Positions 1-8,630 are shown, counted from the stretch's first letter. The stretch is DNA of 64,000 nt from DASQFQ01 sp963730115 (GCA_963730115.1 CAVSQM010000012.1:806001-870000); one strand, 5' to 3'. Numbers and translations are program-made. Notes: a model not told the origin generated them from the letters alone.

Positions 1-2
1 GC

Positions 3-728
3 GTCTTCTACGGCGCCGAGCGCCAGGCGCAGGTCTCCTACATCGTGCGCGGCAGCGAGCCCGTGACGGTCGCGATCGAGCTCGTCCGGCTCACCGACGG
101 CGTCGCGATCGTGCGCTGGGAGCCCGGCGCGATCGCGCCCAACGTGCCGCAGACGATCAACTGGGACGGCACCGCCGGCGGCAAGGTCCAGCGCGACGGC
201 CGCTACGCGTTCCGCGTCTTCGCCACCTCGGCGACCGGCGTCACCGCCGCCTCGGCGCAGACGCCGCCGCCCGGCACGCCCGTCAAGTCCGTGCCCGGCT
301 CGTTCCTCTTCCAGCGCCACATCTTCCCGATCCGGGGCGCCCACACGTACGGCACCGGCGCGGGAGTGTTCGGCGGCGGCCGCGGCCACCAGGGGCACGA
401 CGTCTTCGCCAAGTGCGGCACCCCGCTCGTCGCGGCGCGCGGCGGGCGCGTGAAGTTCAAGCAGTACCACTCGGCGGCCGGCCACTACATCGTCATCGAT
501 GGCGACGGCACCGGCAACGACTACTCGTACATGCACCTGCGCGAAGCCTCGCTGGTCGACCAGGGCGACCACGTCTACACGGGCCAGCCGATCGGCTTCG
601 TCGGCGACACGGGCCGCGCCTTCGGCTGCCACCTCCACTTCGAGGTCTGGAAGTCGCCGGGCTGGTACAGCGGTGGCGCGCCGATCGATCCCCTGCCGCT
701 GCTGACGGCGTGGGACAAGTCGTCCTAA
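3..728 (+). CDS. M23 (LytM-type) metallopeptidase, 5' end outside window
   Basis: The frame is already open at the first bases, so the N-terminus lies upstream; the GTG at 45 is internal and not a convincing start. The first third reads as an FlgD/Ig-like beta-sandwich (INWDGTAGG, then DGRYAFRVFA). The last ~130 residues are an M23 peptidase domain: the His and Asp of GHQGHD and the HLHFE motif supply the zinc ligands. Family members cut peptidoglycan cross-bridges outside the membrane or act as amidase activators; which applies here cannot be read from the sequence. Its TAA stop overlaps the stop of the convergent gene at 725. Confidence 0.85.
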   Translation, partial: VFYGAERQAQVSYIVRGSEPVTVAIELVRLTDGVAIVRWEPGAIAPNVPQTINWDGTAGGKVQRDGRYAFRVFATSATGVTAASAQTPPPGTPVKSVPGSFLFQRHIFPIRGAHTYGTGAGVFGGGRGHQGHDVFAKCGTPLVAARGGRVKFKQYHSAAGHYIVIDGDGTGNDYSYMHLREASLVDQGDHVYTGQPIGFVGDTGRAFGCHLHFEVWKSPGWYSGGAPIDPLPLLTAWDKSS

Positions 729-1015
729 GTCCGCGGCGTCGTCACCAGGATCTCGCGCGCGGTGTCGTCCTCCGGGTCGACGATCGCCGCCGCTGCGTCG
801 AACAGCGGCACCGGGTCCATCCCGATCTTGCGCGCCACCCGGCGCACCTCGAGCACGTGCTCGCGGAAGCCCTCCTCGTCGCCGCCTGAGCCGGCGACGG
901 CGAGCGTCACGAGCCCGCGGCGGATGCCCGAGGGATCGAGCTCGCGCTCGGCGGTCGCGAGGTAGCCGTCCGCGTGCCCCCACAGCTCGCGGATGGTGTC
1001 CGGCCCCAGCGCCAC
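725..1015 (-). CDS. Hypothetical 96-aa protein downstream of guaA
   Basis: GTG start ten bases after the guaA stop, so it is probably the last gene of the guaB3-guaA transcript. The product is acidic and helical, with no signal peptide, membrane segment or recognisable motif (it contains GSGGDEEGF and FREHVLEVRRVARKIGMDP). I do not recognise a family. Codon use matches its neighbours and the frame ends exactly against the convergent peptidase gene, so it is likely a real gene rather than a chance frame. No function can be assigned. Confidence 0.6.
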   Translation of the reverse strand: MALGPDTIRELWGHADGYLATAERELDPSGIRRGLVTLAVAGSGGDEEGFREHVLEVRRVARKIGMDPVPLFDAAAAIVDPEDDTAREILVTTPRT

Positions 1016-1025
1016 GCCGGCGAGG

Positions 1026-2675
1026 CTACTCCCACTCGATCGTGCCGGGCGGCTTCGACGTGATGTCGAGCACCACCCGATTGACCTCGCGGATCTCGTT
1101 GATCATGCGCGAGGCGATGCGCTCCAGCAGGTCGTAGGGCAGGCGCGCCCAGTCGGCGGTCATCGCGTCGTCCGACGTCACCGCGCGGATCGCCACCACG
1201 TAGCCGTAGGTGCGCTCGTCGCCCTGCACGCCCACCGTGCGGATGTCCGGCAGCACGCAGAACGACTGCCACAGCTCGCGGTAGAGGCCGGCCTTGCGGA
1301 TCTCGTCCTGGAGGATCGCGTCGGCGTTGCGCAGCGTGTCGAGGCGCTCCTTCGTCGCCTCGCCGCCGACCACGCGGATCGCGAGGCCAGGGCCCGGGAA
1401 CGGCTGGCGCCAGACCAGCCGCTCGGGCAGCCCGAGCTCGGCCCCGACGGCGCGGACCTCGTCCTTGAACAGCGCGCGCAGCGGCTCGACGAGGTCGAAC
1501 TCGAGGTCCTCCGGCAGGCCGCCGACGTTGTGGTGCGACTTGATCGTCGCCGCGCCGGTGCCGCCGCCGGACTCGATGACGTCCGAGTACAGCGTGCCCT
1601 GGACGAGGTAGGCGGCGCCCTCGAGCTTCGTCGCCTCCTCTTCGAAGACGCGGATGAACTCGGCGCCGATCGCCTTGCGCTTGGCCTCCGGCTCGCTCAG
1701 CCCGGCGAGGCGCCGGAGGAAGCGATCCTCGGCGTCGACCGCCACCAGCGGCACCTTGAAGTGGTCGCGGAACGCGGAGATGACCTGCTCGCCCTCGTTC
1801 TTGCGCATCAGGCCGTGGTCGACGAACACGCACGTCAGCTGGTCGCCGATCGCGCGGTGGACGAGCAGCGCCGCCACCGACGAGTCGACCCCGCCGGAGA
1901 GCCCGCAGATGACCCGGCCGTCGCCGACCTGGGTGCGGATCTTCTCGATCTGCTCCTCGATGATCGAGGCCGGGCTCCACGTCCGCGCGCAGCCGCAGAT
2001 CTCCTCGAGGAAGGTGGTCAGCACGTGCTGGCCGTAGGGCGTGTGGACGACCTCGGGGTGGAACTGGATGCCGTACAGGCCGCGCTCGACGTCCTCGAGC
2101 GCCGCCACCGGCGACTCGGTCGAGCTCGCCAGCGCCGTGAAGCCGGGCGGCGGCTCGTAGACCGTGTCGCGGTGCGACATCCAGCACGACTGCTCCGGCG
2201 GCGTGCCGGCCAGCAGCCGCCCGGTGTCCGTCACCTTCAGCTGCGAGCGCCCGAACTCCCCCACCTCGGCGCCCTCGACGCGGCCGCCGAGCGTGAGCAC
2301 CAGCGCCTGCATGCCGTAACAGATGCCCAGCACGGGGATCCCGAGCTCGAGCAGCGCCGGGTCGAGCCGGGGCGCGCCGTCCGCGTACACCGAGGCCGGC
2401 CCGCCGGACAGGATCAGCCCCTTCGGCCGGCGCCGGCGCACCTCCTCGACGCCGACGTGGTGCGGCAGCAGCTCGGAGAAGACGCCGCACTCGCGCACCC
2501 GGCGCGCGATCAGCTGCGAGTACTGCCCGCCGTAGTCGAGCACGACGACCTCGTCGGTCGCCAGCTCGCGCTCGAGCGCGAGCTCCTCCAGGGGCTGGTC
2601 GGCCGCGACGGCCGAGCCGTGCCCCTCGGAGCGGAGCTCAGTCTGCGACAAGCGCCACTCCGCCGCCGCGCGCAC
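1026..2675 (-). CDS. guaA: GMP synthase (glutamine-hydrolysing)
   Basis: Converts XMP, glutamine and ATP to GMP in the cytoplasm, the last step of guanine nucleotide synthesis. The class-I glutamine amidotransferase domain is N-terminal (GGQYSQLIARRV; nucleophile Cys in GICYGMQAL; QFHPEV). The ATP-pyrophosphatase P-loop SGGVDSSVAALL follows, then the dimerisation domain ending KPPGTIEWE, the usual terminus of the family. At 549 aa it is about 30 residues longer than typical. The GTG at 2675 overlaps the guaB3 end by 38 bases; the TTG at 2651 or a later non-ATG codon may be the true start. Directly downstream of guaB3 in the same pathway. Confidence 0.95.
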   Translation of the reverse strand: MRAAAEWRLSQTELRSEGHGSAVAADQPLEELALERELATDEVVVLDYGGQYSQLIARRVRECGVFSELLPHHVGVEEVRRRRPKGLILSGGPASVYADGAPRLDPALLELGIPVLGICYGMQALVLTLGGRVEGAEVGEFGRSQLKVTDTGRLLAGTPPEQSCWMSHRDTVYEPPPGFTALASSTESPVAALEDVERGLYGIQFHPEVVHTPYGQHVLTTFLEEICGCARTWSPASIIEEQIEKIRTQVGDGRVICGLSGGVDSSVAALLVHRAIGDQLTCVFVDHGLMRKNEGEQVISAFRDHFKVPLVAVDAEDRFLRRLAGLSEPEAKRKAIGAEFIRVFEEEATKLEGAAYLVQGTLYSDVIESGGGTGAATIKSHHNVGGLPEDLEFDLVEPLRALFKDEVRAVGAELGLPERLVWRQPFPGPGLAIRVVGGEATKERLDTLRNADAILQDEIRKAGLYRELWQSFCVLPDIRTVGVQGDERTYGYVVAIRAVTSDDAMTADWARLPYDLLERIASRMINEIREVNRVVLDITSKPPGTIEWE

Positions 2676-3828
2676 CCATGCCGATCTGCTGGTCGCGCTG
2701 CAGCTGCTTGCCCTCGGTCTGCAGCGCCGGGGCGACCATCAGCTCCGCCCGGTTGAACTCGGCGATGTCCTGGTAGCCGCAGGTGGCCATCGAGGTCTTC
2801 AACCCGCCGATGATGTTGAACGTGCCGTCGTTCTCGTGGGCGGGGCCGAGGACGATCTCCTCGATCGACCCGTTCTGCACGGTCGCCACGCGGGCGCCGC
2901 GGGGGAGCGAGGAGTGGAACGTCGCCATGCCCCAGTGGTAGCCGTGGCCCGGCGCCTCGTAGGCGCGCGCCAGCGGCGAGCCGATCATCACGGCGTCGGC
3001 GCCGCAGGCGATCGCCTTCGCGACGTCACCGCCCGTGCGCATGCCGCCGTCGGCGATCACCTTGCAGTACTCGCCCGTCTCCAGCATGTGCTGGGAGCGG
3101 GCGGCCGCCACGTCGGCGATCGCGGTCGCCTGCGGGACGCCGATGCCGAGCACGCCACGCGTCGTGCAGGCCGCGCCGGGGCCGACGCCGACGAGCACGC
3201 CCGCCGCGCCGGTGCGCATCAGGTGCAGGCCGGTGTGGTAGCTGGCGCAGCCGCCGAGCACGACCGGGACCGGCACCTCGCGGACGAACTCCTTGAGGTT
3301 GAGCACGTGGCCCTGCGTCGAGACGTGCTCGGCCGAGATGACCGTGCCCTGGATGACGAGGATGTCGAGCCCCGCCTCGAGCGCGATCTCGTGCCACTGC
3401 TCGACCTTCTGCGGCGTCAGCGACGCGGCGGCGACGACGCCGTGGGCCTTGATCTCCTCGATCCGCTGGGCGATCAGCTCGGGCTTGACCGGCTCCGCGT
3501 AGATCTCCTGCATCTCGCGGGTCGCCTCCTCGCGGTCGAGGTGCGCGATCCGCTCGAGCAGCGAGTCGGCGTCCTCGTAACGCGTCCAGATGCCCTCGAG
3601 GTTGAGCACCGCCAGGCCGCCGAGGCGACCGAGGATCCCCGCCGTCTCCGGGGAGACCACGCCGTCCATCGCCGAGGCCAGCAGCGGCAGCTCGAAGCGG
3701 TAGGGGCCCAGCGTCCACGTGATGTCGACGTCGTCAGGGTCCCGCGTGCGGCGGCTCGGGACGATCGCGATGTCGTCGAAACCGTAGGCGCGGCGCGCCT
3801 TCTTGCCTCTGCCGATCTCTACTTCCAT
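2638..3828 (-). CDS. guaB3: GuaB3-type IMP dehydrogenase family protein
   Basis: A 396-residue (beta/alpha)8 protein of the IMP dehydrogenase/GMP reductase superfamily. It has the catalytic-loop cysteine in GAACTTRGVLGIGVPQA and the phosphate-binding DGGMRTGGDVAKAIACGAD, but no CBS pair, matching the short actinobacterial GuaB3 class rather than canonical GuaB (~490-500 aa). Known members oxidise IMP to XMP, or are annotated as IMPDH-related. Placement directly before guaA supports IMP-to-XMP activity, an inference. A TAGGAT -10 (3835-3840) lies six bases before the ATG, so translation is probably leaderless. Confidence 0.9.
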   Translation of the reverse strand: MEVEIGRGKKARRAYGFDDIAIVPSRRTRDPDDVDITWTLGPYRFELPLLASAMDGVVSPETAGILGRLGGLAVLNLEGIWTRYEDADSLLERIAHLDREEATREMQEIYAEPVKPELIAQRIEEIKAHGVVAAASLTPQKVEQWHEIALEAGLDILVIQGTVISAEHVSTQGHVLNLKEFVREVPVPVVLGGCASYHTGLHLMRTGAAGVLVGVGPGAACTTRGVLGIGVPQATAIADVAAARSQHMLETGEYCKVIADGGMRTGGDVAKAIACGADAVMIGSPLARAYEAPGHGYHWGMATFHSSLPRGARVATVQNGSIEEIVLGPAHENDGTFNIIGGLKTSMATCGYQDIAEFNRAELMVAPALQTEGKQLQRDQQIGMGARGGGVALVAD

Positions 3829-3834
3829 GACGGG

Positions 3835-3840
3835 ATCCTA
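3835..3840 (-). promoter_or_regulatory. -10 hexamer of the guaB3-guaA transcript
   Basis: On the minus strand TAGGAT is followed by CCCGTC and then the ATG at 3828. There is no Shine-Dalgarno sequence. The six-base gap would place the transcription start at or next to the start codon, the arrangement of a leaderless gene. Confidence 0.5.
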
Positions 3841-3909
3841 GGTTTGGCGGCGGACGGAAGGTGAGGCGTCCATGCTAGCCGCCGTCCGGGGTTATGAAGC
3901 CCCGGAAAG

Positions 3910-4885
3910 TCACCCAACTTCCGCGGGCAAGGCGGGCCGATCGACCTCGATCTCGGAGCGCAGGCGGCCGACCTGCTCGGGGTCGACGAGGCCGGCCCCG
4001 AGGTGCTGCGTCGACTCCGCGCCGCACGCCACGCCGTAGGCGAGGCAGTCGACGTGCGCGCGCCCCGCGTAGCGGCTGGCCACGAACCCGGCGAGGAAGG
4101 CGTCGCCCGAGCCGACCGTCGCCCGCGGCTCGATCGAGCCCGCCGGCATCCGCACCCGGTAGAGCGTGCGCTGCGCCGCCTGGCTCCTCGGGCGCCATCA
4201 GCGCGTAGCAGCCGTCGGGCGCGGTCATGATCGCCGAGTGGGCGCCGAGGCCGACCATCTCGCGCGCCGCGATGCAGTGGTCCTCCTCGTCGTTGAACTC
4301 GTGGCCGACGAGCTCCTCGGCCTCGAGCACGTTCGGCGAGATCACGTCCGGCTCCGCGCGCACCGCCCGCCGCAGCGGGTCGCCGTCGGTGTCGACCACG
4401 CAGTCGACGCCGAGCCGCTTGAGCTCGCGGATCAGCCGCGCGTAGACGTCGATGTCGACCTCGCGCGGGAGCGAGCCGGCGAACACGCACACGCTGGCGC
4501 CCTGGGCGAGGTAGAGCAGCTTGTCGGTGAACAGCTCGATCTCCTGCTCGGACACCCGAGGGCCGCGCTCGTTGATCTCGGTCTGCTCGCCGGTCGTGGG
4601 ATCGATCACGGCCGTGTTGGTGCGCGACTCCTCGCGGATGCGCACGAAGTCGGAGAGCACCGAGAGCTGGGTCAGCTGCTCGACGATGCGCGTGCCGGTG
4701 GCGCCGCCCGCGAGCCCGGTGGCGATCACCGGCTGGCCGAGCGTCTTCAGCACGCGCGCGACGTTGACGCCCTTGCCGCCCGGCATCTCGGTCTGCTCGA
4801 CCGTGCGGTGGCGCCGCCCGAGGCGGAAGTTCGGCACCGCGAGCGTCTTGTCGATCGCCGTGTTGAGGGTGACGGTGATGATCAT
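3910..4885 (-). CDS. 1-phosphofructokinase family (PfkB) hexose kinase, frameshift near 4182
   Basis: Ribokinase/PfkB-fold sugar kinase. The N-terminus MIITVTLNTAIDKTL and the GGKGVNVARVL motif are typical of the FruK/LacC subfamily, which phosphorylates fructose-1-phosphate or tagatose-6-phosphate. The ATP-binding/catalytic-base motif GSGDAFLAGF is present, but one frame downstream. Removing one base from the CTGG at 4181-4184 (plus strand) restores a continuous ~324-aa product ending at 3910. An assembly insertion is likelier than a true pseudogene. The ATG overlaps the stop of the upstream carboxypeptidase (ATGA), implying translational coupling in a LysM-carboxypeptidase-kinase operon. 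Substrate uncertain. Confidence 0.85.
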
Positions 4886-6120
4886 GCGGCCTCCGGCTCC
4901 CCGCGCGAGCCGCGACGACCGCCCGAGCCGCGCCGCCGCATGCGCGAGAGCCCGAGCGTACAGGCCAGCCCGAGCATCACGACCAGGAGCAGCGTCCACG
5001 GGCGCGTGAAGCGGTCCTTGGTGCGGACCGCGAAGCCCGCGTCCGGCACGTCGGCGGAGGCGACCACCGGGAGCGTCGCGATCTTCTTCTTCTCGCCGCG
5101 GCAGATGTCGACCTCGCCGAGCTTCTGCCCGCGCATGACCGGCCCGGAGACCTCGGTCGGCACCCGCAGGGCGCAGCGCCGCAGGTGCTGGCCGCGGCGG
5201 ATCACGAAGCGGCGCGACGTGTCGCCGACCACCAGCGCGAGCTCCGCGCCGCGGCGGTACTCGATCGGCACGCGCGCGAGCACCTCGCTGGGCGAGATCG
5301 GGCGCACGCGCCGGTAGAGCTTGAACGCCCAGGCGAACAGCTTGCGCGTGTCGGCCTCGCGGGCGGCCACGCTCGGCGCGCCGAGCACGGCGGAGACCAG
5401 CGTGATCCCGTTCTTCCGCCCCGAGCCGATCAGCACGTAGCCGGCCTGCTGCGTGTGGCCGGTCTTGACGCCGGTGACCACCGGCAGCCGCACGAGCGTG
5501 TTGCGGTTCTCGAGCGTGCGCGGCCGGTTGCCGGTGCGCAGCGTGACGCGCTCGCGCGCGACGGTGCGGCGGAAGAAGTCGAACGCGCGCAGGCGCAGCG
5601 TAAGCCGCACGAGGTCGCGCGCGGTCGAGTAGTTGCCCGCCTCGTCGAGCCCGATCGGGTTGGCGAAGTGGGTGTTGTTGAGCCCGAGCTTCTCGGCGCG
5701 GGTGTTCATGGCGCGCACGAACTCCGCCTCGGAGCCGCCGACCCGCGTGGCGAGCGTCGCCGCGGCGTCGTTGGCGGACTCGATCAGCAGCCCGCGCAGC
5801 AGGTCGGCGACCGTCATCTGCTCGCCGGGCTGCAGGTTGATCTTCGACTCCGCGGGCAGCGCGCGGTAGCGGACCGCGCGGTACACGGTCGACGGCCGGC
5901 TGCGCTCGAGCGTGAGCAGCGCGGTCATCAGCTTCGTCGCCGACGCGACCGCGCGCCGGCGGTTGGGTTGCTTGGAGTAGGCGACGTCGGCGGTCGAGCC
6001 CTCGATCACGAGGGCGCTCTGCGACGAGACGGGCGGGGGCGGGTCAGCGGCGTGCGCGGCGGGCGCGAGCACGAGCGCCAGCACCGCGGCCAGCAGCCCC
6101 GCGAGGACGCGGGGGCTCAC
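4882..6120 (-). CDS. D-alanyl-D-alanine carboxypeptidase (PBP5-like, S11)
   Basis: Trims the terminal D-Ala from peptidoglycan stem peptides outside the membrane. A Sec signal peptide (about residues 1-25, ending AHAADP) is followed by the serine penicillin-recognising triad: SATK (nucleophile Ser and Lys), SAND and KTGHTQQAGY. A basic-flanked C-terminal helix (PWTLLLVVMLGLACTLGL) anchors it. At 412 aa it fits the DacA/DacF group. It overlaps the upstream LysM gene and the downstream kinase by four bases each, so the three form one operon; linkage to a sugar kinase is unusual and unexplained. Confidence 0.93.
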   Translation of the reverse strand: MSPRVLAGLLAAVLALVLAPAAHAADPPPPVSSQSALVIEGSTADVAYSKQPNRRRAVASATKLMTALLTLERSRPSTVYRAVRYRALPAESKINLQPGEQMTVADLLRGLLIESANDAAATLATRVGGSEAEFVRAMNTRAEKLGLNNTHFANPIGLDEAGNYSTARDLVRLTLRLRAFDFFRRTVARERVTLRTGNRPRTLENRNTLVRLPVVTGVKTGHTQQAGYVLIGSGRKNGITLVSAVLGAPSVAAREADTRKLFAWAFKLYRRVRPISPSEVLARVPIEYRRGAELALVVGDTSRRFVIRRGQHLRRCALRVPTEVSGPVMRGQKLGEVDICRGEKKKIATLPVVASADVPDAGFAVRTKDRFTRPWTLLLVVMLGLACTLGLSRMRRRGSGGRRGSRGEPEAA

Positions 6121-6440
6121 GGGCGCAGCTTGATCTTCTGCCCGACGGACAGCGTCTGGTCGTCGAGTTTGGGGTTGAGCTCTTCGATCTGCGAAAGCGG
6201 CACGTTCGTCTTCTCCGCAATGGAGGATGGCGTGTCGCCCGGCTTGACCCGGTAGGTTCGCCGCTGTTTGCGCTCCTTGCCCTTCTTCGCGGGGGTCGCG
6301 GTCGCGGTCGCAGCAGGTTGCGCTTCACCCTCGCGGGACCCGTCGTCCTTGGTGGTGGCGGACACGACGAGGAACAGCGCGACGACGAAGCCCACCAGCG
6401 CGAGCGGCGCGAGAAAGCGCGCGGGGCTGCGACGGGCCAT
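6117..6440 (-). CDS. Membrane-anchored LysM-domain protein
   Basis: 107-aa protein with one N-terminal membrane helix (FLAPLALVGFVVALFLVVSA), an Ala/Thr/Lys-rich linker and a single C-terminal LysM domain (TYRVKPGDTPSSIAEKTNVP, ending VGQKIKLRP). LysM domains bind N-acetylglucosamine-containing glycans, so this is a small peptidoglycan-binding membrane protein. It overlaps the downstream carboxypeptidase start by four bases, and the two probably act together at the wall. A TACCAT -10 (6447-6452) lies six bases before the ATG, suggesting a leaderless transcript that starts the operon. Confidence 0.85.
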   Translation of the reverse strand: MARRSPARFLAPLALVGFVVALFLVVSATTKDDGSREGEAQPAATATATPAKKGKERKQRRTYRVKPGDTPSSIAEKTNVPLSQIEELNPKLDDQTLSVGQKIKLRP

Positions 6441-6461
6441 GGAGCGATGGTACCCAGGCGT

Positions 6462-7448
6462 TCAGGCGAGACCCCACGCTATGCCGCGCAGACGCTCGGC
6501 CTCCGCGCGCGCCGCCGCGGCGGGGGTGCCGCCGGCGTCCTCGTGGGCGTTGGCGATCGAGCGCGAGGCGGTCACGAGCCCGCCCGCGCGGCCGGCCGCG
6601 AACGCGGGCGCGAGGTCGCGCACGTCGCCGCCCTGGGCGCCGACGCCGGGCAGCAGGAACGGCGTGCGCGGCATCAGCTCGCGCATGCGCGCCAGGTGCG
6701 CGGGGACGGTCGCGCCGGTCACCGCGCCGACGTCGTGGAGCGGCTCGCCCTCGCCGAGCTCGGCGGTGATGGCAGCGAGGCGCTCCCACAGCGGCGCGCC
6801 GTCGCTGAGCTTCAGGTCGAGGACGTCGGCGGCGCCCGGGTTGGAGGTGCGGACGAGCAGGAAGACGCCCGCCCCCGCGATGCGGGCGCCCTCGACGAGC
6901 GGCTTGACCGCGTCGCGCCCGAGCAGCGGGTTGGCGGTGAACGCGTCGACGGTGAGCCCGGGGGCGGCGCCGAACGGGGTCGGCGTGCTGCCGACGAGCG
7001 CCTGCGCGTAGGCGGCGGCGGTCACCGGCACGTCGCCGCGCTTGCCGTCGGCGAGCACGAGCAGCCCGGCGGCGCGGGCGTGGTCGCAGGTCGCCTCCAG
7101 CGCGAGCCAGCCGGCGGAGCCGAGGCGCTCGAAGCATGCGAGCTGCGGCTTGACCGCGACGCAGGCGGGGCCGGCGGCGTCGATCAGCGCGCGGCAGTGG
7201 ACGAGCACCGCGGCGGCCGCCTCGGCGGCGGCGGGAGCGGGCCCGGGGGCGCCGGCGGCGTCGGCGGTGTCGACGAGCGCGATCGCGACGCGCTCGCGCT
7301 GCGCGCCGTTGGCCTCGCGGACGTCGGGCCAGAGGCGTGCGGGGTCGGGGTCGATCCCGAGGACGATCTGCGACTCGCGGGCCTCGACGGCGTCCGCGAG
7401 CCGAGCGCCGAAACCAGGCGCCGGTGAGGCTTCACCGGCGCCCGGCAC
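6462..7448 (-). CDS. pyrF: Orotidine 5'-phosphate decarboxylase (type 2)
   Basis: Decarboxylates OMP to UMP in de novo pyrimidine synthesis. The catalytic signature LADGKRGDVPVTAAAYAQAL (Asp-Lys pair), GIDPDPARLW near the N-terminus and the late VGAQGGDVRDL phosphate-binding loop identify the type-2 bacterial form; 328 aa is slightly long for it. The only in-frame start before the conserved core is the GTG at 7448. That puts a perfect 11-bp hairpin (7417-7442) inside the first dozen codons, only nine bases after the stop of the HU gene. Confidence 0.92.
   Translation of the reverse strand: MPGAGEASPAPGFGARLADAVEARESQIVLGIDPDPARLWPDVREANGAQRERVAIALVDTADAAGAPGPAPAAAEAAAAVLVHCRALIDAAGPACVAVKPQLACFERLGSAGWLALEATCDHARAAGLLVLADGKRGDVPVTAAAYAQALVGSTPTPFGAAPGLTVDAFTANPLLGRDAVKPLVEGARIAGAGVFLLVRTSNPGAADVLDLKLSDGAPLWERLAAITAELGEGEPLHDVGAVTGATVPAHLARMRELMPRTPFLLPGVGAQGGDVRDLAPAFAAGRAGGLVTASRSIANAHEDAGGTPAAAARAEAERLRGIAWGLA
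7417..7442 (-). terminator. Perfect 11-bp hairpin after HU, overlapping pyrF codons 2-11
   Basis: GGCGCCGGTGA and TCACCGGCGCC flank a GGCT loop. On the minus strand it follows the HU stop by 14 bases and is trailed by TGGTTTCGG, a weak T-tract. It could terminate most HU transcripts and attenuate read-through into pyrF, or shape pyrF translation initiation. The position is unusual because it lies inside the pyrF coding frame. Confidence 0.5.
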
Positions 7449-7456
7449 AGCGGGTG

Positions 7457-7729
7457 CTACTTGACGGCCTTCTTGAGGCCGGAGCCCGCCGTGAAGCGCG
7501 GGACCTTGCTCGCGGCGATCGTCATCGACTCGCCGGTACGAGGGTTGCGGCCCTCGCGGGCGCCGCGCTCGGCGACGTGGAACTTGCCGAAGCCGGTGAA
7601 GTTGACGTCCTCACCATTCCTCAGCGATGTCTCGATCGTGCTGATGACCGCGTTGACGGCGTTGTCGGCGTCCTTCTTGGACAGACCGCTCGTTGACGCC
7701 ACCTTGTCGACGAATTCCGACTTCGTCAT
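7457..7729 (-). CDS. hup: HU-family DNA-binding protein
   Basis: 90-aa nucleoid protein that bends DNA non-specifically as a dimer. Start MTKSEFVDKVASTSGLSKKD, the signature GFGKFHVAERGAREGRNPRT and the beta-arm tip are canonical. It lacks the long Lys/Ala-rich tail of mycobacterial HupB. Unlike many genes in this window it has a strong Shine-Dalgarno sequence (AGGAGGA just before the ATG), as expected for an abundant protein. The 135-base region upstream holds its promoter and a near-palindrome GTAGAGCGCTTTCTAC (7811-7826). Confidence 0.97.
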   Translation of the reverse strand: MTKSEFVDKVASTSGLSKKDADNAVNAVISTIETSLRNGEDVNFTGFGKFHVAERGAREGRNPRTGESMTIAASKVPRFTAGSGLKKAVK

Positions 7730-7833
7730 GGCTCCTCCTTTGCCGTCGCGGGGGTCAGTTTCCCGCGCGGGGTCGTGGATTGGGCGAAGCTAACAGCGCC
7801 TTCGGACGCCGTAGAGCGCTTTCTACCAGCAAT

Positions 7834-7853
7834 CCCGCAAATTGCGGGTTTTT
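7834..7853 (+). terminator. Intrinsic terminator hairpin with T5 tract
   Basis: CCCGCAA, an A, TTGCGGG, then TTTTT on the plus strand. By sequence it is a textbook Rho-independent terminator for plus-strand transcription, yet the flanking genes (HU and the 7865 gene) are both on the minus strand. It may block antisense transcription into the 7865-8391 operon, or act in the minus direction without a U-tract. Confidence 0.6.
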
Positions 7854-7864
7854 CTCGCCTGGAT

Positions 7865-8068
7865 TCAGACGCCGGATTGGCGCTGGGCCGCGGAAATCAG
7901 GGCTTCGGCGGCCTCTTGGAGGCGTCGCGCGGCGGGGTCGTCGTCGCTCAGCGTCCGCAGCTCGCCGCGGTCGTTGCGGACGACGACGCGCGGCTCGCGC
8001 AGCTTGCGGCGGCGGGCCAGCGAGGCGCTCACCGCGCCGACGGGACCGCGCGTGCCCGGGCGCCTCAC
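7865..8068 (-). CDS. Hypothetical 67-aa basic protein
   Basis: The GTG start overlaps the stop of the upstream gene as GTGA, so it is translationally coupled. The Arg-rich N-terminus (ARRRKLREPRVVVRND) is followed by a helical tail ending ALISAAQRQSGV. No family is recognised. The short conserved-looking core, coupling and codon use argue for a real gene; it may bind nucleic acid, judging only by charge. Confidence 0.55.
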   Translation of the reverse strand: MRRPGTRGPVGAVSASLARRRKLREPRVVVRNDRGELRTLSDDDPAARRLQEAAEALISAAQRQSGV

Positions 8069-8391
8069 GCGACGTCCCGGCGCTCGCCGGCGAGGTCGGT
8101 GAGGACCACCCGGAGGTCGAAGCGGACGAGCGCGGGGAGCGCGTAGCGGCCGCACACGAGCACCACGGCGTGGGTGTCGGAGCGGGCGGCGAAGACGCTC
8201 CCCTCGGCGAGCGAGACCTCGACGTCGTCCGCCTCGGGCGCGGCGGCGAGGAGGGCTCGCGCGGGCTCGGCGAGCTCCTCCGGGCCGGCGAGGAGCGAGC
8301 CGTCGGCGGCGAGCACCGCGGCCTCGTCGATGTCGGCCGACAGCGTGCGCAGGTACTCCAGCGCCTGGTCGGGCGTGAGTGCGTCCGTCAT
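8065..8391 (-). CDS. Hypothetical 108-aa protein
   Basis: ATG at 8391; the product alternates hydrophobic strands and acidic helices (DEAAVLAADGSLLAGPEE, THAVVLVCGRYALPALVRF). The pattern resembles a Roadblock/LC7-like alpha/beta fold, a resemblance only. It is followed by the coupled 67-aa gene. A TATCCT -10 (8403-8408) lies 11 bases upstream and overlaps the -10 of the divergent small membrane protein at 8416. Confidence 0.6.
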   Translation of the reverse strand: MTDALTPDQALEYLRTLSADIDEAAVLAADGSLLAGPEELAEPARALLAAAPEADDVEVSLAEGSVFAARSDTHAVVLVCGRYALPALVRFDLRVVLTDLAGERRDVA

Positions 8392-8415
8392 GCGAAGGCG
8401 CGAGGATACCCGCCG

Positions 8416-8556
8416 ATGCCGCTGTCTCGAATCGCCTGGCTGGCCACCGTCGCCATCTGCCTCATCACCTGCGTGCTGCTGCTCCTGACGGGCTACCTCG
8501 GGTACGCGGGGGTGCTGCTGGCGGTGGCGCTGTCGGCGGCGATCAACCTGCGCTGA
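8416..8556 (+). CDS. Small two-helix membrane protein (46 aa)
   Basis: MPLSRIAWLATVAICLITC begins the first predicted helix, and a second follows a Gly-Tyr-Leu-Gly turn, ending AINLR. Divergent from the 8065-8391 gene, with 24 bases between the two starts. No family recognised. Size, hydrophobic pattern and a -10-like GATACC immediately upstream support a genuine small gene. Confidence 0.5.
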   Translation: MPLSRIAWLATVAICLITCVLLLLTGYLGYAGVLLAVALSAAINLR

Positions 8557-8630
8557 GCGGTCTGCCGCGGCAGTTTCGGCGAACGTCAACGACGGGCTGG
8601 GTAGGGGTCGGGTTCGAACCGCCGCGGCGG

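Noticed and set aside
2638..3828. GMP reductase instead of IMP dehydrogenase
   Set aside because: Length and loop sequence match the actinobacterial GuaB3 class and it directly precedes guaA, favouring synthesis; biochemical proof is lacking.
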